Assembly: GCF_013409575.1 (NCBI RefSeq)
Contig: NZ_JACCCY010000004.1
Coordinates: forward strand, 124,001-188,000
Reading direction: 5' to 3'
DNA length: 64,000 nt
Source of the DNA: Macellibacteroides fermentans
Lineage (GTDB): Bacteria; Bacteroidota; Bacteroidia; Bacteroidales; Tannerellaceae
Positions 54,619-63,644 of this stretch are shown here, piece by piece. The stretch's first letter is position 1; every line of letters begins with the position of its first letter. Position numbers and translations under genes: made by a program. Below the pieces are notes generated by a model, which made no database searches, was not told the DNA's origin, and saw only the letters and a program-made list of their open reading frames with translations.

Positions 54619-55155
54619 ATGAAGAAGAAACTATTCAGAAATTGCCACTGGTTTTCGCTTACAATTTGTTTGTCTTCTCTTTTGTTTTGTGCGAATCCCA
54701 TCGTTGCTCAGAACAGTTTGTCGGAAGATGTATCTGTACAGAACGCCAGGGCTGAGACAGACCGGTATAAGTCTGTATTAAATCTCTCCGACGGGAAATA
54801 TAAGGATGTGTATGATATTAATCTGAAGTATGCCAAGGAGCAAAACAGTATTCAAAATCTGGATAAGAGCCGTAAATCCACATTGAATGCCATTATGAAG
54901 TCTGATAAGAAAAAAGCAAAGGAGCTGAAGACGGTACTTGACAAAGATCAGTATAAAGAATACAGCAAATGGTTGAAGGAAGAAAATGAAAAAAGAAAAG
55001 TAGAGATTGCTTCAATTGACGCAAAGGAGAAGGCTGCCAAAGCTGAGCTTAAATCTACAAAAGCAAGAGAAAAAGCTGAAAAGGCAAGAGAAAAGGCCGA
55101 AAAAGCAAGGGATAAAGCAAATAAAGCAGTTACCAAACACCGGGAATCAAGATAG
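54619..55155 (+). CDS. Exported coiled-coil protein with Lys/Ala/Glu repeats
   Basis: This 178-residue protein has a basic N-terminus and hydrophobic signal segment (FSLTICLSSLLFCANPIVAQ), so it is probably periplasmic. The mature part is helical and charged. The last 40 residues contain heptad-like repeats of KAREKAE (three near-copies), giving an extended, very basic helix. A DUF-type Spy-like chaperone arrangement (KYAKEQNSIQNLDKSRKSTL, LDKDQYKEYSKWL) is suggested but not proven. A bidirectional terminator follows. Confidence 0.75.
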   Translation: MKKKLFRNCHWFSLTICLSSLLFCANPIVAQNSLSEDVSVQNARAETDRYKSVLNLSDGKYKDVYDINLKYAKEQNSIQNLDKSRKSTLNAIMKSDKKKAKELKTVLDKDQYKEYSKWLKEENEKRKVEIASIDAKEKAAKAELKSTKAREKAEKAREKAEKARDKANKAVTKHRESR

Positions 55156-55180
55156 GACTTAGGGCTGAATTAGATATCCT

Positions 55181-55221
55181 AAATAAAAGAGACAGTTAAT
55201 ATAATACTGTCTCTTTTATTT
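55181..55221. terminator. Bidirectional terminator
   Basis: A 15-bp perfect stem, AAATAAAAGAGACAG with its complement, encloses an 11-base loop. It is located between the convergent coiled-coil and lipoprotein genes. Confidence 0.85.
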
Positions 55222-55238
55222 AAGCTATGATACCTGTA

Positions 55239-55763
55239 TCAGAATATTTCGAAATCTACATTATAAGTGATTCCTTTCCTCGTTTTAGAAGGTATTCTAT
55301 CATAATAGATGTATTCGTAGAAACCACCATCACTAAAGAATATTTTGGTGCGTGAGGGTCTCATGCGGGGGTTGTAATCCAAGTCGTTGAACATGTTATT
55401 TATCAATGGATCACAATCGCCTTTTCTTTGTTCAAGCAGATTTAAAAGGGTAAGCTGGCTGAATGGAATTCCTTCTCCCATGCGGGGCAAATATTCATCT
55501 GAATCGTCAACAACAAGAACATCACCATAAAATGAAATAGGTACATGTAGCTGGTCGTAACCCGAAATTTCTCCTCCTTGATTTAGGTACTCTGTTATTG
55601 CGACAGTAGACACTTCCGTAGAATTGTTGAACCTGATGAAATAATTCCAAACATCTTGTTGGTCAGGTGTTAAACTTTGATAAACAGCTTCTGAATCGAC
55701 GTGTTCCGTTTTTGAACAGGATAGAAGTAATAAAGAAAAAAGCAAATAAACAGTAATTTTCAT
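55239..55763 (-). CDS. Hypothetical lipoprotein
   Basis: I place the start at 55763 (MKITVYLLFSLLLLSC, 174 residues), which gives a lipoprotein signal; the longer frame extends into the cobK-cbiD gene and is unlikely. The mature part has no family I recognise; segments such as LTPDQQDVWNYFIRFNN and LLNLLEQRKGDCDPLINN are mostly helical followed by a beta-rich end. It is downstream of the corrin operon on the same strand, about 100 bp after cobK-cbiD, and is probably not part of the pathway. Confidence 0.7.
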   Translation of the reverse strand: MKITVYLLFSLLLLSCSKTEHVDSEAVYQSLTPDQQDVWNYFIRFNNSTEVSTVAITEYLNQGGEISGYDQLHVPISFYGDVLVVDDSDEYLPRMGEGIPFSQLTLLNLLEQRKGDCDPLINNMFNDLDYNPRMRPSRTKIFFSDGGFYEYIYYDRIPSKTRKGITYNVDFEIF

Positions 55764-55861
55764 TTGATTTATTTGTTGAGATGAAGGATTCATTTTATTT
55801 TTAAATTTTGTTAAGAGCCTCTTGTCATTTTGAGGAAACAAAGATACAAATTGATTATCAA

Positions 55862-57664
55862 TTATTGTTTTGATGTGAGGATTTGTTTGCAGTCGCCATT
55901 GTCCGACAAAAGCAACAATGTAAGGTTGCTGTTGGATAAGAGCTTGCTGCAATGGGTATAACACTCCTGTAACAGATAAGGGAAGAGCTTTTCTTGTTCT
56001 TCTTCAGGTATTATCCATAATTCACGGGCAAGTGTCAGTTGGTGTATCAGTTGTTCCGTTTCTTTGTTACAGCCCGACTGTTGAGCAGCCCGGATCAGGA
56101 AGTCTTTGTTCATAGTTACCTTCTTGCTGTGAGTATCCATATATCCTTCTGCCAGTTTTACAGCTTTGCCCAGCATGATGCCCATGCTGATGTGCGGCAT
56201 TTTCAGTTCATTAGCGATTAAGAGTGTTTCGCCAATAAAATTGCCGAAATGAACAAATGCCTGAGGGGGCAATTCCGGGTAGTGTTCCTTTACGTATCTT
56301 TCACTCTTTGCTCCGGAATTGATAACCAGATGTTCTATCCCCAAGGCTTTGGCAACCTCAATTTCCTTGCGTATGGAACGAATAAATGCTTCGGAGGAGA
56401 AGGGTTTTACAATTCCGGATGTACCAATAATTGAGATACCTCCAACTACCCCAAGCTTTGGGTTAAACGTACGTTTGGCTATGGTTTCTCCTTCGGGTAC
56501 CGAAATAGTAACGCTTAATCCGCCACAGTAAAGCGATGTAAGTTCGTTGGTTATCATTTTCCGGGGTGTGGCATTGATAGCAGGTCCTCCGATTTCGAGT
56601 CCCAGACCGGGAAGTGTTACTTTTCCCACTCCTTTTCCTGCAAGGAATTGGATTCCTGTCTGTTTGCTATATGCTACTGTTGCGTTGATTGTACAACCGT
56701 TGGTAACATCGGGGTCGTCGCCCGCATCTTTAACGACAGAACAAGTGGCCGAATCGTTCCGGACGTCGGTTTGAATAACGGGGAGTGTGATACATTCGCC
56801 GGAAGGAAGTGAAATAATAGATGAATTTTGTTCTTTACCAGTCAAAAGGGCCATAAGTGCGGCCTTTGAAGCCGCCGTAGCGCAAGTGCCGGTTGTAAAC
56901 CCACTGCGTAAGGGAAAGAATCCCGGGGCTGACTTTTCCATGGCTTTACGCAAACCCAGCAGTCCGGTTACGGTTATAAAGCTGTCCGGTAATATAGGCC
57001 TTTTAATAGCAAAGATAGGAATCCCAAACTTTCTGGCAGCTTCGGTTTTTTGTATAAAGTATCCGCTTTGGCCACTTTCCTTGGTTAGAATGGCATTGGG
57101 GTTAAGTTTTTGTAGAAGATATGACTCGTCTTCTCCGGGAGTGTAGTAAAGAATTCTTTCGGAAGGGAATCCCTGTGCGGTTGCCAGAAGATGAGACTCT
57201 TCCCTGTCTAATATCCGGAACCAGCATTCATGGTCTTGCCAGTAGGAGCGAAGTTTCTGTATGGTTTGTACTCCGGTAAGTGCCAATAGCTTTTCAATTT
57301 GATACTTTTTGAGTTGAGAGATTGCCTCATCATAAGAAGAACACCAGATAATATCCGGATCGCGAGGAGGATAAACCCGTTCGTATCTGATAACCGGAAT
57401 ATGTAAATTTTCGGCTACTTCACTAACCGTCTGATGTAACAATTCTGCAAAGGGATGAGCTGCATCAATCAGAAGACTGATTTTATGTTTTTCACAAAAT
57501 CCGGTCATCTGATTTTCATTCATTCCTCCTGTTATACGTATTCCGTTTTTACAAATGATCTCCTGCTTATCTCCCTTTGTGGAGTAATAGAATGGATGTC
57601 CGGCCTCGTCAAGGATGCGGACTACCTCTTTGCCTTCGGTTGTTCCTCCCAGTACAAGTATCAT
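55862..57664 (-). CDS. Fused precorrin-6A reductase (CobK/CbiJ) and cobalt-precorrin-5B C1-methyltransferase (CbiD)
   Basis: This 600-residue bifunctional enzyme has the CobK/CbiJ reductase in residues 1-240 (MILVLGGTTEGKEVVRIL, IDAAHPFAELL) and CbiD from about residue 245 (SGFTTGTCATAASKAALMAL, VVKDAGDDPDVTNG, GTSGIVKPFSSEAF). CbiD methylates C1 of cobalt-precorrin-5B, and CbiJ reduces precorrin-6A. The gene overlaps the upstream cbiG-cobM gene by 4 bp (ATGA). It is the last corrin gene of the run. Confidence 0.95.
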   Translation of the reverse strand: MILVLGGTTEGKEVVRILDEAGHPFYYSTKGDKQEIICKNGIRITGGMNENQMTGFCEKHKISLLIDAAHPFAELLHQTVSEVAENLHIPVIRYERVYPPRDPDIIWCSSYDEAISQLKKYQIEKLLALTGVQTIQKLRSYWQDHECWFRILDREESHLLATAQGFPSERILYYTPGEDESYLLQKLNPNAILTKESGQSGYFIQKTEAARKFGIPIFAIKRPILPDSFITVTGLLGLRKAMEKSAPGFFPLRSGFTTGTCATAASKAALMALLTGKEQNSSIISLPSGECITLPVIQTDVRNDSATCSVVKDAGDDPDVTNGCTINATVAYSKQTGIQFLAGKGVGKVTLPGLGLEIGGPAINATPRKMITNELTSLYCGGLSVTISVPEGETIAKRTFNPKLGVVGGISIIGTSGIVKPFSSEAFIRSIRKEIEVAKALGIEHLVINSGAKSERYVKEHYPELPPQAFVHFGNFIGETLLIANELKMPHISMGIMLGKAVKLAEGYMDTHSKKVTMNKDFLIRAAQQSGCNKETEQLIHQLTLARELWIIPEEEQEKLFPYLLQECYTHCSKLLSNSNLTLLLLSDNGDCKQILTSKQ

Positions 57665-59481
57665 TTGCGAAATAGATGATGAAAGTTAGATGAATAGAGT
57701 TTGGATAATCCCTCTCGATTGTCGATGGCTTCGCCTACTACAATCATGGTGGTCAAGGTGAGGTTGTTTTCTTTTACAATCTTTACCAGGTTCTGCAACT
57801 CACTGCGGTATATCCGTTCGTCTTTCCATGTTAAATGGTAGCAAGCGGCAACAGGGGTCGTAGGTGGATAGTGTTGGAGCAGTTCTTCCTGTACCTGTTC
57901 TACCACTCCGGCACTCAGAAAAATACACATGGTACTTTGTGATTTGGCCAGCAAATGTAGTTTTTCTTTTTCTGGCATAGGAGTACGACCTTCTCCTCTG
58001 GTGAGAATAATGGTTTGTACCCTCTCCGGGATGGTGAACTGTGATTGGAGTGCTGCTGCTGCTGCTTGAAAAGAGGATATGCCGGGAGTAATATGGTAGC
58101 TCATTCCGTAGGTGTCAAAAAAGGCCATCTGTTCTTGTATAGCTCCATAGATACAGGGATCTCCGGTATGTAGGCGTACAACGAATAATCCTTTGTCGTA
58201 AAATTGCTTCATTAATTCAAACTGTTCTTCCAGATTAAGGGCGGCCGAACTTCTTACTATGGCTCCTGGTTTAGCACAGTGAGTCAGTTCTTCCGGGACA
58301 AGGCTTCCGGCATATAGTATAAGATCGGCTTCTTCCAGCATGCGACGACCTCTGACTGAGATTAATTCCGGATCACCCGGACCGGCTCCTACGATTTCTA
58401 TATGCCCTTTTCTTAACGAAGTAACGTCTTGAGCCAGGGCAAAGGTAAAATCGTTTCCCTCTTTCAGCATTCCTTTTTGTTTTTCAATTAGAAGAGGGCC
58501 GCTTCCTGCACTTTTCCTTGCAGAACTTTCTGCAATGCCATACACTCCGGTTACTTCAAAAACTTTCTCGGAGGGATTGGGGATGTTTATATCCTTTAAT
58601 TCGTCTGCCTGGTAGATGTGTATTTCAGAGTCCGGGAAGTATGCTTGAAGTTCCTGTAATAGAGGTTCATCTTTTTTCAGTTCAATGGTTGAGATGCTTC
58701 GAATGGAAAGGGGACTGAGCTGTTGTTGTATTATTACACTTTCAATGTATTGGCTAATACCTTGTGGAAAACAGTTTTTACGGCATCCGATTCCTACATG
58801 AAATACTTGCGGATGAAAATGGAGTGTAGGAATAGCCGGGTTGTACAGGTGGGGGGTAACAGCAATAAGTATGGCAAAGTTCTGCTGAGGAATTTCTTCG
58901 TATCTGTAGAATATGCTTACATGATCGGGCTTAGTACGTTCGAGATAACTGGTGCCTTGGTCTCTTACTTCCAGTAAGAGAGCTACCGGGTTTTTGTTAA
59001 CAAAGGACGCAATCAGTTTATTCATGGTTGCATTATGTACTGTTTCTTTCCATTGGTAAGTTTTACCAAGGGTGTCCAGCGCCCAAAGATCTGTATTATC
59101 ACTTTGGGTAGTAATAACTGCCTGTCCACCTGTAATGCGTGCGATTTGTTTGGTAAGGCTGTTTGCCCCGCCGATGTGTCCGGACAAGACGGATACAATG
59201 TATTTGCCGGTGCTGTCTATATTTACGATGGCAGGATCTGTATGTTTGTCCGTTATAAATGGCGCAAGGGAACGGACGCAAATGCCTAATGATCCTACAA
59301 ATACAAATGCTTCGAACCTGTTGAAATGTTCCTTTAAAAAAATTGCAATGGATGGAATAGTGTCCGTGAATATTGATTCAAAACTTGAATATAGATTCGA
59401 TCCTGGAAGATGTTTTGCAATTGTTAGGGAAAGCTGGAGGCTGCTTTCTGAAACTACTAGTATGGCTATACCTGTTTTCAT
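57661..59481 (-). CDS. Fused cobalt-precorrin-5A hydrolase (CbiG) and precorrin-4 C11-methyltransferase (CobM/CbiF)
   Basis: This 606-residue protein has CbiG in residues 1-340 (FVGSLGICVRSLAPFI, VLSGHIGGANSLTKQIA, and the C-terminal GIGCRKNC segment) and CobM/CbiF from about 355 (IEIVGAGPGDPELISVRG, RLHTGDPCIYGAIQEQM, ITPGISSFQAAAAAL). CbiF methylates C11 and CbiG then opens the lactone ring, two consecutive steps, so the fusion may channel the unstable intermediate. It starts 5 bp after cbiET. Confidence 0.95.
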   Translation of the reverse strand: MKTGIAILVVSESSLQLSLTIAKHLPGSNLYSSFESIFTDTIPSIAIFLKEHFNRFEAFVFVGSLGICVRSLAPFITDKHTDPAIVNIDSTGKYIVSVLSGHIGGANSLTKQIARITGGQAVITTQSDNTDLWALDTLGKTYQWKETVHNATMNKLIASFVNKNPVALLLEVRDQGTSYLERTKPDHVSIFYRYEEIPQQNFAILIAVTPHLYNPAIPTLHFHPQVFHVGIGCRKNCFPQGISQYIESVIIQQQLSPLSIRSISTIELKKDEPLLQELQAYFPDSEIHIYQADELKDINIPNPSEKVFEVTGVYGIAESSARKSAGSGPLLIEKQKGMLKEGNDFTFALAQDVTSLRKGHIEIVGAGPGDPELISVRGRRMLEEADLILYAGSLVPEELTHCAKPGAIVRSSAALNLEEQFELMKQFYDKGLFVVRLHTGDPCIYGAIQEQMAFFDTYGMSYHITPGISSFQAAAAALQSQFTIPERVQTIILTRGEGRTPMPEKEKLHLLAKSQSTMCIFLSAGVVEQVQEELLQHYPPTTPVAACYHLTWKDERIYRSELQNLVKIVKENNLTLTTMIVVGEAIDNREGLSKLYSSNFHHLFRK

Positions 59482-59486
59482 AAGGA

Positions 59487-60692
59487 TTATATTATTGAGT
59501 GATTGTCCGTTGTCTTAAACCTGGCGGCCAACACATGGATTGTATTGTAATTATCTATTGTAATGCTTGTTTTTCCTGTAGGTTCCATCTCAGCCTGTTT
59601 GATCCCTTCGAGAAAGAGTGTTTCACTGTCCGAAGATACGGCGTTAAAAACGATGATTCCATCAGGGGTGAGAAAACGACTTACTTTCTTGAGTATGGAG
59701 TGCATTTCACCGCCGTGTCCACCTATAAAAACAGCATCAGGGAGAGGCAGATCGCTTAGGTCTGCTTCCATGAAATTTCCTATAATGGAAGTGATCCCCG
59801 GAGTTCCGAATTTCCGGCTATTGATTTCCATTAGCTCTTTTCCTTCTTCTCTTTGCTCGAAGGCTATTATCTTCAGATGAGGAAATTGCATTTTAGCTTC
59901 AATGGAAACGGAGCCTGTGCAAAAGCCGATATCCCATAAAACATGTCGGTGGCGGAGGTCAAGCATGCTTAATGTAAGTAATCTGACGGGCATTTTCGTA
60001 ATCATTTTTTTACGTCCGTTCAGTAAATGAAAGTCTTCTTCATTGATCCCGAAGGGGCGTGAGCGTAACCCGGTTCGTTCCATGATAAGGCAATTGGGGA
60101 AACGAAAAGTCTCGTTTGCCAATTCATCTACGGAAAAAGTCCGGATGCTTTCAGTATTATTGCCGAGATGTTCTCCAACTGTTATCTGATAATTTGTGTA
60201 GCCGTAGTGTAGCATGCGGACAGCGATTGCTGCGGGAGTTTTCTCCCGGTCGGTCAGTATGCCTATTTTTCCATGACCTTCAATCAATGCCTGATCCAGG
60301 GCATCCCATGGACGCCCTGTTAGTGAGACTATTTGCATGTCGTGATAAGGTAAAACCATACAGTGGGCCAACATCTGTAGTGAATTGAATGCCGGAAACA
60401 GAACAATGTCTGCGTCTGGCAATTTGTTCTGTATTGTATTGGCAAAACCATAGAATAAAGGGTCGCCGGAAGCGAAGACCACAATTTCCGGATGTTCCAA
60501 ATATTGTTGAAATACATGTTCCAACGGTACGGTAATATCTATCCATTGAGTATGAGAAGGAAGAAATCCCTCTACAATCCCGTGGTGACGAATTCCTCCG
60601 GAGAATACTTTTCCCGAACGGATTACAGAATGGACTTCGTCAGTAAACTGCGGACTTGGATTGTCGTTGATTCCTATTATATAAAACTTCAT
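59487..60692 (-). CDS. cobL: Fused precorrin-6Y methyltransferase CbiE-CbiT (CobL)
   Basis: This 401-residue enzyme methylates C5 and C15 and decarboxylates the corrin ring. CbiE lies at residues 1-210 (VVFASGDPLFYGFANTI), and CbiT, a Rossmann methyltransferase, from about 215 (RHRHVLWDIGFCTGSVSIEAK, PDAVFIGGHGG). It begins 3 bp after the cobJ-cbiC gene. Confidence 0.95.
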   Translation of the reverse strand: MKFYIIGINDNPSPQFTDEVHSVIRSGKVFSGGIRHHGIVEGFLPSHTQWIDITVPLEHVFQQYLEHPEIVVFASGDPLFYGFANTIQNKLPDADIVLFPAFNSLQMLAHCMVLPYHDMQIVSLTGRPWDALDQALIEGHGKIGILTDREKTPAAIAVRMLHYGYTNYQITVGEHLGNNTESIRTFSVDELANETFRFPNCLIMERTGLRSRPFGINEEDFHLLNGRKKMITKMPVRLLTLSMLDLRHRHVLWDIGFCTGSVSIEAKMQFPHLKIIAFEQREEGKELMEINSRKFGTPGITSIIGNFMEADLSDLPLPDAVFIGGHGGEMHSILKKVSRFLTPDGIIVFNAVSSDSETLFLEGIKQAEMEPTGKTSITIDNYNTIHVLAARFKTTDNHSII

Positions 60693-60695
60693 AGA

Positions 60696-62102
60696 TTATA
60701 CGTCCCTCCCCGGACGAAGTTGTTCTGCATCATTATAACTGAGAATAGCATTAACCAATGTGGCGGCCAGATTGCTCCCCCCTTTTCGCCCTTCTACGAT
60801 GATTTTGGGTATCTCGTGAAATGGTTTTATCCTATGTTTGGATTCTTCTACGTTGACAAAACCTACCGGTGCTGCGATGACCCCTATAGGGGCGGCTTTG
60901 TTTTTCCTGATAAGATCGCATAATTCCATCAGGGCGGTAGGGGCATTTCCAAATACAAAGAGCGCATCCGGATGTTCGGCTACGGCAAGTCTGATACCTG
61001 CTTGGGTACGGGTAATACCTTTTTCGGCAGCAATTGGTACGATCCGCTGGTCGGACAAATAGCATTTTACTTCAATACCCATCCGCTGTAAAGCTGCCTT
61101 GCGTATACCGGCTGCTGCCATGGTAACATCCGTAACAATGGTGACAGATTTACCAGCGTTCAGCTTCTTATATAGCAAGGCAACTGCACCGGGATCAATA
61201 TAAAGGAGTTGCTCCATTTCAAAATCGGCAGTGGTATGGATGGCATGAAGCAGGGCCCATTTGTGATCCAAAGGGATATTTTTGTTTTGCAATTCTTTTT
61301 CGATTGTCTGGAAACTGCGAATCATGATTTCTTGTCCGATGCCAGCCTCGATCGGGGTTTTGTCGCGGAAATATCCACGAGGTGTGACCATTTTGCCGTC
61401 AAATGATTTGGTTTGAGAATTGCCTATTATGACAACGGTAAACATATCCACTTGTTCCGGATTAAAGGATTCCAGTGTAGTCATGGAAATTTCTTGTTCT
61501 TCTCTGCCAGCCTGACGAACAAATCCGACCGGTGTTAATGGGGATCGGTCTTGCAGAAATAGCTCCCTAAGCCGGTGCAATTGCCAATACCTCCCTTCGC
61601 TTCGCGGGTTGTAAACAGCTGTTACAAAGTCGGCCGTAGCTGCTGCCACTATTCTTTTTTCAATCTTTTCCCAAGGAGTCATCAGATCCGAAAGTGAGAT
61701 GATGCAGAAATCGTGACCTATGGGAGCTCCCAGTATGGCGGCGGCTTTCTGAAAGGCACTTATTCCGGGCAGCACTTCCACCGAAATGTTGCTTTTGCGT
61801 TCTTCTTTCATTTCAAAAATTAGAGGAGCCATCCCATAAATCCCTGCATCACCGGAACTTATCACACAAACCGATTTTCCTTCTTCTGCATAATTGAAGG
61901 CCTCTTCAGCTCTTGCTTTTTCCCGTTTCATTCCTGTATCAACACAGTGAGTCCCTGGAGTGATAAGAGTGGAAATAAACTGAAAGTAATATTTATATCC
62001 TACAACAACATCCGCACTGCTAATGGCTGTCCGAACAGCGGGAGTAATATCAAGTATATCTCCCGGTCCAATTCCGGCTACGACTATTTTTCCTTGTTTC
62101 AT
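60696..62102 (-). CDS. Fused precorrin-3B C17-methyltransferase (CobJ/CbiH) and precorrin-8X methylmutase (CbiC/CobH)
   Basis: This 468-residue protein has CobJ/CbiH in residues 1-240 (IVVAGIGPGDILDITPAV, VISSGDAGIYGMAPL, VLPGISAFQKAAAILGAP) and CbiC from about 250 (LLHAIHTTADFEM with the catalytic histidine, VTDVTMAAAGIRKAAL, APVGFVNVEESK). CbiH makes the ring-contraction methylation and CbiC transposes the C11 methyl group, steps that are not adjacent, so this fusion does not look like simple substrate channelling. It starts 36 bp after the PepSY gene. Confidence 0.95.
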   Translation of the reverse strand: MKQGKIVVAGIGPGDILDITPAVRTAISSADVVVGYKYYFQFISTLITPGTHCVDTGMKREKARAEEAFNYAEEGKSVCVISSGDAGIYGMAPLIFEMKEERKSNISVEVLPGISAFQKAAAILGAPIGHDFCIISLSDLMTPWEKIEKRIVAAATADFVTAVYNPRSEGRYWQLHRLRELFLQDRSPLTPVGFVRQAGREEQEISMTTLESFNPEQVDMFTVVIIGNSQTKSFDGKMVTPRGYFRDKTPIEAGIGQEIMIRSFQTIEKELQNKNIPLDHKWALLHAIHTTADFEMEQLLYIDPGAVALLYKKLNAGKSVTIVTDVTMAAAGIRKAALQRMGIEVKCYLSDQRIVPIAAEKGITRTQAGIRLAVAEHPDALFVFGNAPTALMELCDLIRKNKAAPIGVIAAPVGFVNVEESKHRIKPFHEIPKIIVEGRKGGSNLAATLVNAILSYNDAEQLRPGRDV

Positions 62103-62138
62103 TTGGATTGTTTCTTCTTATTCATACAAACGTATGGA

Positions 62139-63644
62139 TTATTTATTTAATTTTTTTTGTTTTCGCAGATTCAATCTTCTTATTTTACGTATTACATATC
62201 TTGCTCCAAGTACGACTCCGGATACCGAAACAACGGTTCCTCCTAACATAAGTATCCATAGAACGGTTAACCGGAGTAGTGGCCTGGTAACCAGAAATTG
62301 GAAGGTAAGACCGTGCATTCCTTTATATAACCAGAAGTCCCACCGTTTACGGTTATTGTAATATCTGTATTGACCGTTTTTGGGATTTACATAGTAGCAG
62401 CTATTGTCTGCGTCTGCTATCTCAGATTTGTAAACCGGTAACGGTAGATGGCCTGATTTTGCAAGGTAGTAGGTATCGTATTCTTTTAAGAAAGTTGTTT
62501 TTGTACTACCTTTTCCATGGATACTTTCAATTGCCTTTGTTATCTCTTTCTCCTTAAGATTTAAGGGTAGGATTTTGTTAGAAGAGGCATCCAACGTTAT
62601 TTTTTTACTTGTAGTTACAATATGATATAAAGGTTTGTCGTAGAATCGTCCCCATTCTATTTTCTTAACAGTACCGGAGAGCTGACTTATCACCTCTCTA
62701 TAGTCCAGTGAATACAGCTCCGGATGAATAGCATCTCCTTCCAGTATCTTTTCAATTGGGTAATGCTCTTTTTTCTTGATTATCCAATTGGGAGTTTCCG
62801 TTACCGACATCATACCGCTGAATATCCAGGTCAGGACAAACAGTCCGAATATAAGTCCCGTTATATGATGTAGCAAATACCATCTTTTTTTATAGGGAGA
62901 TTTGAAACTACATTTGTTTTTCCGGCATTGTACGTATGCATGAATTCCAACGTACAATCCGGCCAAAGTCATTATAATTCCCAATGCGGATAAAAAGATA
63001 ATTGACTTTGTCCAAAGAGCCTGATCTTGCCGCAGGCTGGTGAAATATACCCAATGAGGAATCGCCCCCATCCAGGACCAGAAACGTTCTTTTTGTGTCG
63101 TGTACTGCAGTACTTCTCCTGTTTGTGATGAGATGTATAATTCATGTTTTTTGTTATCAGAAAAGTAAAATTTTATAAATGGAAGTTCTTTTTTAAGTTC
63201 TTCAAACGGGGTCCATTGATCAAGTTTGTGCAATGTGTCAATCCTGTTGATTGAGGAGCTGTTCCATTTCTGAGCAATCTGATAGATTCTTTTACTGCTT
63301 ATATCCTGCAACTGTTCAGTTGAATCGGCAGGTAAGAAATAAACATGTTTGTTGGTTTGAATCCGGAATACAGTCTGATTTAAAAATCGACTTACTTCAA
63401 TGTTATTAATTTTCTCGTCCGATGGAATGCGGCCTGCTATTGTTTCAATGGGTGGGAGAAGAGAATCCAGTATTTCTGTTTTTTGCAACTTCTCTTTATC
63501 CCATACCTTTGGGAAGGTATGATACATCATAACTAACCCTGAAAGAAACCACATTAGAAACAGGATACTGAGGAAAGTCCCCAGTATCCTGTGAATTGTA
63601 TATATGGATCGGGTTATGATCTGTCTAATTCCCTTCGTTTGCAT
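62139..63644 (-). CDS. PepSY-associated membrane protein in the corrin operon
   Basis: The 501-residue protein starts at 63644 (MQTKGIRQIITRSIYTIHRILG), overlapping the end of cbiK by 20 bp; the in-frame ATG at 63662 is an alternative. It has four or more hydrophobic segments (ILGTFLSILFLMWFLSGLVMMYH, SIIFLSALGIIMTLAGLYVGI, HHITGLIFGLFVLTWIFSGM, LTVLWILMLGGTVVSVSG), with conserved H and YH positions typical of PepSY_TM proteins. Such proteins are linked to ferric-siderophore or haem reduction at the inner membrane. Here it may act in metal reduction or transport for cobalt chelation; this is inference. Confidence 0.85.
   Translation of the reverse strand: MQTKGIRQIITRSIYTIHRILGTFLSILFLMWFLSGLVMMYHTFPKVWDKEKLQKTEILDSLLPPIETIAGRIPSDEKINNIEVSRFLNQTVFRIQTNKHVYFLPADSTEQLQDISSKRIYQIAQKWNSSSINRIDTLHKLDQWTPFEELKKELPFIKFYFSDNKKHELYISSQTGEVLQYTTQKERFWSWMGAIPHWVYFTSLRQDQALWTKSIIFLSALGIIMTLAGLYVGIHAYVQCRKNKCSFKSPYKKRWYLLHHITGLIFGLFVLTWIFSGMMSVTETPNWIIKKKEHYPIEKILEGDAIHPELYSLDYREVISQLSGTVKKIEWGRFYDKPLYHIVTTSKKITLDASSNKILPLNLKEKEITKAIESIHGKGSTKTTFLKEYDTYYLAKSGHLPLPVYKSEIADADNSCYYVNPKNGQYRYYNNRKRWDFWLYKGMHGLTFQFLVTRPLLRLTVLWILMLGGTVVSVSGVVLGARYVIRKIRRLNLRKQKKLNK

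Noticed and set aside
55764-55964. N-terminal extension of the lipoprotein at 55239-55763 into cobK-cbiD
   Set aside because: It would overlap the downstream end of cobK-cbiD and would bury the lipoprotein signal 67 residues inside the protein.
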